The notes under the pieces are model-generated. The model ran no database searches, had not been told where the DNA came from, and worked only from the letters and a program-made list of their open reading frames with translations. A stretch of 64,000 nucleotides of DNA, from positions 61,666,001-61,730,000 of the forward strand of contig CM070903.1 of the NCBI GenBank assembly GCA_036417435.1, written 5' to 3'. This document shows, one piece after another, positions 45,846-57,262 of this stretch. The translations under genes and the position numbers were made by a program. Each line of letters opens with the position of its first letter. The first letter of the stretch is position 1. This DNA is from Inia geoffrensis. Its lineage: Eukaryota; Chordata; Mammalia; Artiodactyla; Iniidae.

Positions 45846-46781
45846 ACCAGATTGGTAATTCTAATGTAATTTCTTTTAATAACCAACGGAGGCTTTTGTG
45901 CATAGAAAGCAATATTAACAGTTAATTGGGTTTTAAACTATTATGTGTGTGCATGTGTGTACCTATCTATATATACATATACTATTCTATTTAATAATCT
46001 AATAATTTTTTTTATAAAATAAGAAAAAATGCTTTCAGGAAGGGTGAGGTTACTAGGCAGAAAATTTGGGACCTCAAACTATTTCAATAGTTGGGTCCTC
46101 AACTATTCTGGGAAGAATGAGAGTTAGGATCTGATCTGGGAGCACCTTCCAGAATGATTCTTTAGGGTCCCAATGAACGCACCAAATATTCTTATAGTGA
46201 CTATGATGATGACGGGTTCTAAGTTAACATCCTACCAAGGGAATTTTACAACTCATGTCCTCTGTGTTCAAGTTCCACTCTTATCCAGTTCTTTTATAAT
46301 CACTTTCCACTTTATAGCCTTATAAAGGTAGGCAGCATTTTGTTTTCTCCATCAATCAGGTTTCTTGACTCTGGTGACCCTTTACTTGATGATGTTTCTC
46401 ACATTTCTAGGTCTCTTGCTCCCACCACACCACATTAGCTTAGGCCTCCATTACCTGTCACTTGTAATACGGTAACAGTCCATTGTACTATGTTCTCTTA
46501 CATTTCTGAGCCTTTGCACATGTCATTACCTGTGTCTAGCACAGCCATATTCCCTGGTAAGCATTTACCAAATGAAAAAAAAAAAATGCTTTAGATGTTG
46601 CTGCTTTGGGTGCTAAACAGAAATAGTGGCCTATCTAATATTCTGGATACACCTGCACAAAGTGCTCTTACTTTCAAAATTAATTTTGAAGAATGAAAAT
46701 TTTGCCATGGAGAATCACGGGCCAATGATACAATTTTAGTTTCGCATCTAATAAAAACATCTGTAAACTCAGAGAAAGAAG
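45846..46781. other. Unassigned sequence
   Basis: No gene. The part 46245-46560 is pyrimidine-rich and may be a decayed LINE ('GAGCCTTTGCACATGTCATT' resembles L2), but order and continuity are not convincing. Confidence 0.45.
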
Positions 46782-49640
46782 CATTCATTTTTTTCTTCAA
46801 CTCATCCAGCAAGTATTTCCTGAACACCCTTTATATACCAGGCACTATTCTAGACACTGGGGATTTCTTAGAATGCAAAAGAGACCAAAAAAAAAAAAAA
46901 ACCCCACCAAGATACAAAACCCTGCAATCATGGGGATTATATTCTATGACAAGGGGAAATAAATATGTAAATAAAATATTTATCTGAAGGGAATAATTGC
47001 TATGAAGAAAAATGAAGCAAAGGAAGGGGGTACAATTTTAAATATGGTTGTTATGAAAGGCCTTACTTTGAAGTGAAAATTGAGCAAAGACCGGAAGACA
47101 GTGAGCAAAAAAGACTTATCTGCAGAAAGCACTGCAGGCGGTGAGAAAAGCAAGTGCAAAGGCCCCGAGGTGAAATCACGTATGGTAGGTGAGGAAAGCA
47201 AGGAAGTCAATGAAGCTTGAGAGGAGTGAGTGAGGGATCAAGCGCTAAATGAGGACACAGAATTAACTGAGGAAACTGAACATGTAGGGCCTTGTGGACT
47301 ACTCTAAAGGCTTTGGTTTTTCCTCTGGGTAGATGGGGAGCCATTAGAAAAGTCTGAGCAGAGGAGAGACGTGGTCTGACTTGAATTATTTTACTTGCAT
47401 TACAAAGAATCACTCTGGCTACCATTTTGAGAATAGACTGTTATGTGGCAAGTCCAGAAACAGAAAAGATACAGATAGGAGGCTATTGCAATAATCCAGG
47501 TAAGAGATGATAGTAGCTTGAGTCAGGATAGCATGGTGGTGAGGATGAGAAGTGGTAAGATTCTGGATGTATTCTGAAGGTAGAACTGCAGAATTTGTTG
47601 ATAGGTTGGATTTGTGAGATAAAGGGCTGGGAGGGAAATAAATTTTTGGCTTGAACAACTCTCAGGATGGAGATGCTATTTACTACAGAGGTGGGAAAGA
47701 ATGCCTATTTGTCAGGTAAAACAAGGAATTCCATGTGGGGATGTCACGTTTGTGGTGCTCATTAGACTTCCGGTGGAGATTTTGAGTAGGCAGTTAAATA
47801 TGTGAGCCTAGAATTCACATATTCTAGGCTAGGGTAAAGGCCTGGACTAGAGATGCAAACTTGAACCATAAGCTTAGGTATGAATATTAAGGAAGTGAAC
47901 AGAGATTAAAACAGAGGTTCAAGGACTGAGCCATAGGACGCTCCAGTGTTTACATGTTGGGAAATGAGAATGAATCAGCCATGAAGAGTGAGAAGAAATG
48001 GCCTGTGAGGTAGGAAAGAAATCAGGTGAGTGTGGGGGACTGAAAGCTAAGGGAAGAACAGGTTTTAATGGAGAAAGAATAACAAGCCATGTAAACAATG
48101 CTGAGAGATCAGGAAAGACTGCAAATTGCTTGATGGATTTAGCGACATGGAAGTCACCGATAACCTTATTGTGAACTGTTTTACCACGTTGGTGGGTGCA
48201 AAGCTAATTAGAGAGGGATCAAGAGAGAATTAGAGAATATGACTATTGGAGAGTGTCTATAGTGAGTACCATGACATTTCTTGAGAGGTTTTGCTATAAT
48301 GGGAATCAAAGAAATGGGACACTAGCTACAGGGAGTGTGGGATCATAAGAAAGTATTTTTTAGGGCAAGAGAAATGACAACATTCTTGTGTGCTGATAGG
48401 AAAGATTTGGTAGGTAGGGAAAATTGATCAAGGAAGAGAAAGGGGAGATTTTTCAGGAGCACAGTGGATGAGTGGGTGAGAGGGGGTGGGGCCTAATGCA
48501 CACTGAGGGGTAGGTTGAACAGAAGCAGGCAGAGCTTATCCACAGTTACACTAGAGAAAGCAGAATATGTGGATACAGATGCAGATGGGAGGGTAGGTGT
48601 GATGGGGAGTGAGTCTTTGTGCAAGTTCTTTTTTCATTGCTTCTATTTTCTCAGTGAAGTAGGAAAGCAGGTCGTAAGCTGAGAGTAAGGATGGGGAAGG
48701 AGGTGTTGGAAGTTTGAGAGAGGGAAAGATGAGAAATATTCTCGTAGTGGCATGGGAAAGCGAATGCACAGGGAAGTGTCATGTAATTGCATGGCAGCAC
48801 TAAGAGATTCTCCGAGTGATCATGAGTTTAAAGTGAGAGTCATCAGTTTACCTGTGTGTTTTTCTCCAGCCTCACTCAGCTGGCATACAGGCCTGGAATA
48901 GATGGGGAGTTGCATATAATCGGAGTAGCTGAGATTTGCCAGTTGAGAGGACAGTGAAGCAAGAGAAGATCGAGGGAGTTAAGGGTGTATGCAATGAAAT
49001 GATTAAAATCATCGTCCATGGAATCTAGGCTATATAAGGAAGGGCAAATATGAGGGGCTATGGGTAGAATCAATGTATTGGAGGCCCTAGTAGGCTTCAG
49101 GGATTGTTGTAATAGAGGGAACAGTGGGATTTGGTTGGAGAGTGGGATGCTTGAAATTGAGGTTATGGAAAATTTGTAATTATTAGTAAATAAAAGGTCA
49201 AAAGTAAAACCACGAGGGCTTCCCTGGTGGCACAGTGGTTGAGAGTCCGCCTGCCGATGCAGGGGACGCGGGTTCGTGCCCCGGTCCGGGAAGATCCCAC
49301 ATGCCGCGGAGCGGCTGGGCCCGTGAGCCATGGCCGCTAAGCCTGCGCGTCCGGAGCCTTGCTCCGCAATGGGAGAGGCCACAACAGTGAGAGGCCTGCG
49401 TAGCACAAAAAAAAAAACAAAAAAAAAGTAAAACCACGAGAGTGAGTAGATATGGTAGGGTAGAGGACAGATCATGAGAGAATTAAGGAAGTGAGAGGCA
49501 AAGTATTGGAAGGGTTATATATTTAGACACTGAAATGACCGAGAATTGTGATGAGGTAGAAATGAAAAGAGCGTTAGTGAGTCAGTGGCTAAAACCCTCA
49601 AGAAACTGGAGGTGGCAACCAGAGGTAGAGTCGATCACTC
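46782..49640 (-). mobile_element. Long antisense L2 LINE with RT remnant
   Basis: The longest element here. From left (3' end) to right (5'): 'CAGGCACTATTCTAGACACT', 'CAAGTGCAAAGGCCCCGAGG', 'GTAGGGCCTTGTGGACTACT', 'GAGGCTATTGCAATAATCCA', 'GAGTAGGCAGTTAAATATGT'. At 47921-47944 the reverse complement translates to G-A-S-Y-G-S-V-L, a relic of the reverse-transcriptase motif GVPQGSVL. At about 48630-48690 the minus strand reads SAYDLLSYFTEKIEAMKKEL, typical of L2 ORF2 ahead of the RT domain. Frames are broken throughout, so it is dead. It is interrupted by the CHR SINE at 49217-49424; the right boundary is approximate. Confidence 0.87.
49217..49424 (+). repeat. Young CHR-type SINE inserted in the L2
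   Basis: Full-length SINE with A box 'TGGCACAGTGG' at 49228-49238 and B-box-like 'GGTTCGTGCCC' at 49271-49281, GC-rich body and an A tail with one C. TSD 'AAAGTAAAACCACGAG' (16 bp, perfect) at 49201-49216 and 49425-49440. One base is missing in the 'GGAGCCTTGCTCC' segment compared with the other two young copies ('GGAGCCTGTGCTCC'). Confidence 0.97.
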
Positions 49641-49769
49641 CACTGAGAAGGGGTATGGGGACAGTGAGCTTTCCTACCCGCTCCCCAGCTTTTGCCCTCT
49701 CTCACTTACCAACCTTCCCATCTTATATGACTGGCATTAGCAAACTTTTAATTTCCCAGACTAGCTAGC

Positions 49770-50103
49770 TGTAAATAACCCGTGACTTCCCTTTGTTCTT
49801 TCTATCTGAATTACTTCCAAGTCTGAAGAATTTCCACTTCCAAATACTGACTCTCCTTTCTCCCCATTTTGGGCCATCACTACTCTTGCCAATCACTCAT
49901 TTTTCTATAACTTAGTTTAATGTTCTTTATGGTATTCATCATCAGAAATTATCTTGTTCATTTATTTGTTTGCTTTTTGTTGGAGGGAGGTTCTATTTTC
50001 CCTCATTAGAATGTAAGTTCTGGAAGGGGGAAAAGCCTTGACTGTTCTGTGTTTGAAATATAATATCCCCCTCAAAAAATATTTCTAGAATGAATTAATG
50101 AAT
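49770..50103 (+). mobile_element. L2 LINE 3' end, sense
   Basis: 'CATCAGAAATTATCTTGTTC', 'ATTTATTTGTTTGCTTTTTG', 'CATTAGAATGTAAGTTCTGG' and terminal 'AATGAATTAATGAATGG' are the sense L2 terminus. It lies close to the 5' end of the antisense L2, in inverted arrangement. Confidence 0.85.
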
Positions 50104-50304
50104 GGACCCCTGTCACATGCTGATGAATCCTAATTTTCTCAGGTTCACACACTGGCCTTACCTTACTTACTACCTCTTTCTACTTCCCCTCCTGCTCAAA
50201 CCATCCATTTCAGCAGTTAAGGGTATTATACTGCTCCCTCCAAACATCCTGTTAATTTCTATCCTGATGATTTCATCATATTTCTCCCCTGCTTTTAATG
50301 TCAG

Positions 50305-50338
50305 CCCCCCCCCCCCCACCACCACCACACACACACAC
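50305..50338. repeat. Poly-C / (ACC)n / (CA)n tract
   Basis: Thirteen C residues, then ACC and CA units. A low-complexity stretch inside pyrimidine-rich LINE-like DNA. Confidence 0.93.
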
Positions 50339-50344
50339 CAATTC

Positions 50345-50530
50345 TTCAAGGCTCAGCTTGGGTCTCATCTCCTGGATGGCTTTTCCATGATTACTCTGAG
50401 ATCTGCTGATTTCTCCCTTCCCGAAAATCCTGCTATGCCTAAAACTGTCAACTGCCTTATTTTTTATAATTGTTTAAGGGGTGTTAATCTTATCTTTTCA
50501 CTTTGAACACAGGTTTATTTTTGGCTCAGG
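50345..50530 (+). mobile_element. Probable L2 fragment, sense
   Basis: 'CAAGGCTCAGCTTGGGTCTC' and 'ATCTCCTGGATGGCTTTTCC' with 'ATGATTACTC' follow the L2 order 'cagctcaaatgtcacctcctcagagaagccttccctgac'. The terminus is missing. Confidence 0.6.
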
Positions 50531-51290
50531 GATCTTGACTTACATCTATGGTACACTCCATAAGAATTAACGTAACATAGGACAGATAATGAATGTTCCA
50601 AAAAATACCACAGCTTCATTGGATAGTTTCGTTGACTTCTATCTTCCTCAACAACCTGACAAACTTGACTCCTTTCCCACCTTTCATTCTGCTTTTTGCT
50701 AAATCTTACTAATCTTCTTGCTGTACCGATATTGTCTTCAGGACCCTCTGTCCGCCACGCAGAGTTCTACATCCTTGCATTGCAATTTCCGTAACTAAAT
50801 CATTGTCTTTGCCATTATTGTTCCTGGAGATTCTTGGCAATTTTAGTTCGTTCAGGACATAGCTGCCAAGATCATCTTTCTTCCTGGTTGATTTGAATCT
50901 TTCTTTAAAAAGAAATCCTTGCAGTTCTTTTTTATCAAACTTTATGTATCCCCTTGGGATTTATTTTTCCTTGGCTCCATGGTTGGCCTGGTCCTTCTCT
51001 ACTTTCTCTAGCTGTGTTCAGTCTCTGCTTCTCACTCGATTTGCCCTTTGTCTCATTTGAAGGAATCGGTTTTCACACCTTCTTTCAAACCACCCAGTAT
51101 ATTTAGAATAGCTTCTCAAATAATATAAAATTTATAATATTTATGAATAAGTGACACAATGCCAAGATATTCTGTCTCTTCTTTCAAATAACATCTGAAG
51201 ATGCACCTGTACCACTGAGTTCTATATTTAAGATATTGAATAAGTATCATTCATCCATCTGCTTTCATTCTGTCTTGCATTTTTCAGGAC
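50531..51290. other. Pyrimidine-rich sequence, possible CR1/L3-like relic
   Basis: Pyrimidine-rich on the plus strand with 'CTTTGGGGCTGGGGACTGTC' just beyond (51315-51334), a phrase typical of CR1/L3 LINE tails. Too decayed for a firm family call; no gene is recognised. Confidence 0.35.
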
Positions 51291-51334
51291 CTGCTTAAGA
51301 GTTGTATTGTGAGGTCTTTGGGGCTGGGGACTGT

Positions 51335-53959
51335 CTGGCATAGTTCACAAACTGGCCTTTGCTCTGTATATTCATGTTTCTTTGACAAATAGTAAATAAT
51401 AATAATAGCCCATTGTGCTTTTTTACATTCCATGCATAAGACCCTGGAAAAAGGAAAACTAATAACCAGGGATTATAATAGAAACACTGAAACAAAGCTA
51501 ACCTTTTACCAGGTTTTGCTACGGTAACACAGACTTCTATCGGCCTATATTCTAATAAATAATTACCTACTTAAGTCATTTGTAAATTGCTCCTTTGCCA
51601 ACATTATGTATCATATCACATGCCTATGTTGTTTTTAGGACAGGGAAAAGCAACTAGAACATTACAGCTTTGTGGGGGATCGGAGAAAAAGCAGCAAAAT
51701 AAGAGGTTTACTCTGCTGGGTGCACAGTTTGTAAGAATTAGTCTCACAAGTAGAACTACTTGACAGAATACGTGCCTGCTCTCCTGCTCCCTTCCTCTCC
51801 CTCCCCTTCTCTTTGCCACTCCAGATCTCTCCTCAATAACGGAAGACTTTCTTTCTTTTCCTTCTCCTCCTTCTTCTTTTTTAAAAATTCTAGGTGGGAA
51901 GTGTACCATTTTGTATGAAAAACCTGTTTTTCCTGTGAGTATAACAAATACTCTGATTGAAGCTGCTCTATGGGAATGGCTGTGTGTGTAAGGGACGAGG
52001 AGGGACTGTGGTAATGGGTGGAGTACCTCTGTACTTATCCACAGATGAGCCACATCTAAACTCCAGTTTTCAAATAAAGACAAAAATGTTATACCATTGC
52101 CTTGTTACTGCAGTGGCCACTAGATGGCGGGTCCAAAAATCTGATTCGCACCTCACAGGAGGGCAGTTCTTACACAGGAAGTAGAGAAATTCTGGCACTC
52201 AAGCACTGGTTTATCAATAAGCCTTTGTTGTTTGCCAAAACACTGGGTGGATAAGACAATATCCATGTTACTTCACAGGGCTGCAGTGAGAAGGAAGCCC
52301 TTTGATATCTAGGTTTGTAGAGCATTGTCATCACATACTCACACATCCAGATACAGCTAGATCTTTACACTTCTATTAACAGACTTTCTCAGACCTGGTT
52401 TTTATAAATGTTCAGTTGTATTTCATCATCTAATGGTCTTCGCAATACCTTGCCATAATCTCAGGGGTATAAAAAGTAGTTGTCTAATCTGCCTCTGTAA
52501 GAACACATGGAAAAAATACTGTCAAACAGGTTGTGGGTATATATAACTGCACTCTGTACCACTTAACGATACATATTTATCAGTAACTCCAATTTAGTAT
52601 TTTCTATCTCTATCTCTATATGTCAATCTATATCTATATTTAATATACCAGAGGCTGGCTATATATTCATGTAAACTGTTTTGGAAAAGAGAATGTCTGC
52701 ATATAAAAGATCTACTATTTAATAGGAAAAACAATTAAGCCCTATGATTGAAATGGATATGAGTAAATTTAGAACAAATTCTTTGCTGTACCCAGTGTCA
52801 TTTCCATTTTCCTGCACTGAGATGGAAGACTTCTAGAAGTGGATCTTATGATACTATAAAAGAAGTCATTCTTAGACCAGTTATTCTGAAGATAGAGTTC
52901 ATCTCTCACTTCATGATATTTTTCATGATACTAGATTATCCTGATATAAGTGATTTGACTACCTGGACATTGAGTACTTTTCTTTACCTTTTAATTAAAG
53001 AGCTGATCTTATGATTTTTAAAAGTAAAGAATCTCAAGTTCTGAGATAATTTATCCTTCTCACTTGAGAAAATATACTCTAAAGTCAAATTTATTTTTGT
53101 ACAAAAGTTGTGACATGCATTTTGATATACATTTAAGCATCCATGCCAATTAAAATTCTGTAACAATGAAAGCAACACAAACTCAATTATAGCCATACAA
53201 CTCACTCATCACTCACCTTTTGTTCCCTCTTTCTTTTAAAATTTAGGTAAGAGAATAATTGTAAACATGTTGATCTCATCTACCCTTGCTCTGTATATTT
53301 GGACGGTTAAATGTCTACATGGGACATGTGAAGAAGAGGACATATACACTGGTCTTCAGAATAAGAAAGAAGCTTTTCTTTTTCATAAGGAATAAATAGG
53401 GACTATATTGATTACAGAAGAGATTTTACATCAGCACTAGCTGACTTCCTTTCATTTGGCAGTAGAATTTAAATACGATGACAGAAACAATTTATGATGA
53501 AGCTCCATTGTTATTTCTACATAATTGTGGTGAATGGAATTTAACCTCCTTTTTCCACCCCACCAAAACTGCTAAAGCTTGTGCCTCCCTCACAGATAAA
53601 GCACTGGAATGGAAGCTGAGGCCTGGGCTCTACCCTGGTTTCGACAGTGCTTCACGGGGTGAAATCCAGAGGGTAAGGCCTCCCCGGGATCCTCTTCTTC
53701 GTCTCTGAAATGAGGCTTTAAGGAGAAAGTCTGTGATCCTTCTCTGCTTTAACATTCAATAGCCAGTGAAGTAAATAATCGTGCTTTGCAGACTTTTTTT
53801 TTTTTTTTTCTCAGAAATAGACTAATTTTCTCAGATGAGAGAACAGTGTTGTTAAGGAGTTTGTATTGAAAGCTAACATGTCCCAACCAACACTGTGGAT
53901 CTGACTCATGGAGGGGAAGCTGGAATTGCTTCTTCCTTCGACCCCTCCTTTCCCCTTTT
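51335..53959. other. Unique non-coding sequence
   Basis: About 2.6 kb with no recognised gene. Frames of 155 codons (minus strand, 51616-52083) and 76 codons (plus, 53478-53708) lack domains and splice context. Contains a CTCF motif at 52117-52130, a CTAT-rich simple tract at 52601-52640 and a T run at 53792-53808. Confidence 0.5.
52112..52130 (+). promoter_or_regulatory. Near-consensus CTCF binding motif
   Basis: 'GTGGCCACTAGATGGCGG' closely follows the vertebrate CTCF core (TGGCCACYAGRKGGCGS). The central CCACTAGATGGCG is retained in full, with CpG at the expected late position. The motif lies in unique DNA, not in a SINE or LTR. Sequence match alone does not prove occupancy. Confidence 0.65.
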
Positions 53960-54044
53960 GGCATCACTCTTCCATGGACTTCCCCATTGTCTGTAAGTCT
54001 AAGTCCTACCCCAGAGGCCCTCCCTGACCCTTAGGCAGTCACTG
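53960..54044 (+). mobile_element. Probable L2 fragment left of an LTR
   Basis: 'CCCAGAGGCCCTCCCTGACC' resembles the L2 'gaggccttccctgacc' block. It would continue in the L2 terminus that follows the LTR. Confidence 0.5.
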
Positions 54045-54415
54045 GCTAATTATTCAAAACACCCTTTACTTTTCCTCTTAGATATATAACCAAACTCCAT
54101 TTCCCAGCCCTCCCTGCAGACAGCTACAGCCTTGTGACCAAATTCTGGCCAGTGGGATGTCGGCAGAAGTGACATGTGCTGCTCCAGGGCTAACCCATAA
54201 AAGTTCCTTTGCAATTATTGCTCTCTCCCTTCACCAGTCTTCTGACCGGATGTCATACCCAAGTTGACCTTGGAAGCTACGTGCTAAAGATGACAGAGCT
54301 TTGGCCAACCTGGATCCCTGACCAGTCTTTACTTGAGCAACAGATAAACTTTTATATTAGGCCACTGAGACTTGGAGGTTTATGCATTATAGAAACTAAT
54401 ATTACCTTAACTAAG
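54045..54415 (+). mobile_element. MaLR-type solitary LTR
   Basis: Diagnostic phrases are 'CCATTTCCCAGCCCTCCCTG', 'TTCTGGCCAGTGGGATGTCG', 'GCAGAAGTGACATGTGCTGC', 'CAACCTGGATCCCTGACCAG', 'CAGATAAACTTTTATATTAG' and 'GCCACTGAGACTTGGAGGTT'. These belong to an old mammalian MLT1-like LTR; subfamily is not certain. It appears to sit inside an L2. Confidence 0.7.
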
Positions 54416-54469
54416 AAGCCCTCTAACCAGAGACTGGCTCTCCCTCCAAGACATTTTATTTATGTCTCT

Positions 54470-54598
54470 TTGAACATGTTTTCACCTTGTAATGGATTCT
54501 TTATACTGATATGTAAGATCTTCGAGGACAGTATGTGTTTTATTCATTTCCTCATCCTCCACAGATCTCTAGCTAGTTGAATAAATGCTGAATAGAAC
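54470..54598 (+). mobile_element. L2 LINE 3' terminus
   Basis: 'ATATGTAAGATCTTCGAGGA', 'CAGTATGTGTTTTATTCATT' and 'TAGTTGAATAAATGCTGAAT' form the sense L2 terminus right of the LTR. Confidence 0.75.
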
Positions 54599-55059
54599 AT
54601 ATGGGTAGTTTGGAAATTGCAGACGGTGGTAAAAGAAGTTTTGATTAAAAAAAAAAAAATCCTAGCTTTTTTCTTGTCCTACTTGGGTGGAAGGCAAGGA
54701 TGATGAGCTTTTTCAGAGTGGAAATGTTATGTTGCGACAACCATAGCCATTTAATATATTTTGTGTACTGCCTTCCTAATAACCATGCTCCTAAAATAAA
54801 GTGCAAATTAAATATTTTGAAAAATTTAAGAAAATACCAAAGAGGGGGATAAGTGAAGAGATAAATTGAGAAATGTGAGAACTAAGGGATTAAAAAAAAA
54901 ATGTCTGGAGTTACAGGGGGCTTCTACTAGCCCTATCACCTATGAAATTATAGCTATAAACTATTATCTCAAATAATACCTTACTGTCATTGTTAGTACT
55001 CTTTTGAGCCAAATTCCTTGGACAGTTTCTGTTTTATTTGTAGTTGGCTTCACCACAGC
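54599..55059. other. Unassigned sequence
   Basis: AT-rich, with A runs at 54646-54659 and 54892-54901. No gene or diagnostic repeat. Confidence 0.45.
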
Positions 55060-55445
55060 CCCTCCCTGAAACACTTCACCCTTGGTTTCCTCAATGCTGG
55101 CCGGATTCTCTCATTCTCTGTCTCTGACTGTCCTTTCTCATCTTTTCTTTGGCTCTCTTTCTTATCTACTCTTTAAGTATTCAAATTTCCTAGTATTCTG
55201 GTCTGGGTCTTTTCCTCACAACTTGTCCTTGAGTCATCTCACCCAGTCTCATGGTTTCATCGACCACTTCCTAACAAGTAACTCCCGAATATCTCCGGCC
55301 CAGCACTCACTTTCTCTGGAGCTTCGGACCTGTATTGTCTATGGTGTGCTGGACATTTTAAGACAATTTAAATATCTTGCAGCAACCTTGAGTACGAGTC
55401 CCAAAACAAACCTATTCCTCCTCCTGTGCTACCTCTCTCGGTAAA
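55060..55445 (+). mobile_element. L2 LINE ORF2 (RT) fragment
   Basis: Sense L2 spanning the end of the reverse-transcriptase core. 'CTGAAACACTTCACCCTTGG' matches the 'ETLSSLGF' block, 'ATCTCACCCAGTCTCATGG' matches 'DLIQSHGF', and 'TATCTCCGGCCCAGCACTCA' matches 'ISSPDL'. The 120-codon open frame starting at 55082 is a chance survivor of this region, with the RT catalytic motif absent. Confidence 0.83.
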
Positions 55446-57017
55446 CAACATCGAGTTAGACACATTAAACTCTCCTTACTCTCCTCTGTCCCTGATCTAA
55501 GTTAGCTAATTAAATTCTAAATCTTAAAGTGTTTTTACAGTCTTTTTGAGATTTTTAACCTAAGTTTGAGGACTAGAGAAGTGAAGGCAGATTAAAAATA
55601 GTACTTCTTTTAACTCAATGTCAGAGACCTACCGCTATGAATTTCTTCACATAAACATATAAAAAAGGCAAGAAGTACAGAATGACAAAAAGGAGATTTT
55701 CATACCCTTCCATCATACCCAAGTTACTCTGTAAACCAGCAGAGAATCATGAGAGCTGTTCTGAGAGTGAACATTCTCACATTCTGTTTCTTAAATTGGG
55801 ACTGCTTTGAAGCAAAATTGAATCAATGGAAAGAAAGGATTTTTGCAGAGGTGACAGGAGCTTTGCTCACTGCTGTTCCTTCCATAACCTCTGCAAAAGA
55901 AAAGTTTAAAAAATGTCCCTAACGTCTAAACCTATAGAAATTTTAGACTTGTGGCTTTCATTCCTTCCTGGGTGTAACTGTAAGGGCTTGCGTTGATTTT
56001 AAGTGTTTTATTTTCCACTGACATTCAAATGAGACTTCCCCCTCATCTAACCAGTTGCTTTGATTTCTTTGCCTTAAAATTCATTCTTCAGTGTTTTGTA
56101 CAATTCTTCAACATTAATAATAACCTCCTATAGCAACTGTGGTCCTTTTTCTTCCCCTGGTGATATATTTATCATCTATTACACGAACTCCTCCTTTGCA
56201 CCACCAGCTCTAACATCTTAAATTTTCATTTGACATACTGCTTACCTAAATTATTTCATGTGTGTTCCCATCCATGGAAATTCATTTTTGTGTGACATAA
56301 ATCCTTACCCTATTCTATTTCACAGTAATAAAACTTTATACTGAATTGCCAAAGAGATAGGTAACCAACCACACAGTTTAAATTAAGTGCAAGATACACA
56401 TGTTTGAATATTCTTCTCTCTGTCTAAGATGTATAGAGACAGGTCCTGTTTGTGTCTGAGCACTCTGTCATCTTACTCAAACTGCTGGAGTTAAACCACG
56501 TAAGAACAGTTTTCTCACTTTGAGTCAAAAGTAACTGCTGCTATGAAAAAATAAAAAGCACAGTAATGAAATCATATGCGCATTAAAAAAAGTCTCTTCT
56601 AAATAATGGTTATGATTGGGTACAGTCTATGAAAGAAGCAGCTCCTGACGTGAGCACATGCCAGTGAGATTAAAACTCATCCAGGGTTGGCATTCTCATT
56701 GATTGCTGTCCCTTAGCACCTTCAGTGGTTTCCAGTCTTCGTCCATGCTAACCTTTGCTAGTTGTTGTAGCCATGGTAAATATCCTGTTTATTGGATTTT
56801 ATTAGGATTTAAAATTTTGACATTTGGAAAAAGCACAATCCTTCTTTTCCATCCTGTCGCTTTTAACGTGTAAGTGTCCAGGCTTTTTCCAATTTTAAGT
56901 TCCTCTCTCCTAGCTTCAGAAAAATATAATTTTGAAAAGTCACAATTATATTGCTAGTTTGTGGCCAGAACATTATCAATTCCATATAACAAAATTTTAG
57001 TCTGAGGCATGATTCAT
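55446..57017. other. Unique non-coding sequence
   Basis: About 1.6 kb without a recognised gene or repeat. Confidence 0.5.
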
Positions 57018-57032
57018 AAAACTTAAGCACCA

Positions 57033-57219
57033 GGGCTTCCCTGGTGGCGCAGTGGTTGGGAGTCCGCCTGCCGGTGCGAGGGACGTGGGTTCATGCCCTG
57101 GTCCGGGAGGATCCCGCGTGCCGCGGAGCGGCTGGGCCCGTGGGCCGTGGCCGCTGGGCCGGCGCGTCCGGAGCCTGTGCTCCGCAGGGGGAGAGGCTGC
57201 AGCAGTGAGAGGCCGGCGT

Positions 57220-57262
<43 letters not shown>

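Noticed and set aside
48876..49475. A 199-codon minus-strand open frame, the longest in the window
   Set aside because: It reads through a CHR SINE in antisense and then decayed L2 ORF2; it has no independent gene signature.
51616..52083. 155-codon minus-strand open frame
   Set aside because: The translation is low-complexity in its middle (Lys/Glu/Arg-rich from a polypyrimidine tract at 51780-51880), matches no family I recognise, and is overlapped by another frame.
55082..55444. 120-codon open frame as a small protein gene
   Set aside because: It coincides with sense L2 reverse-transcriptase sequence and lacks catalytic residues.
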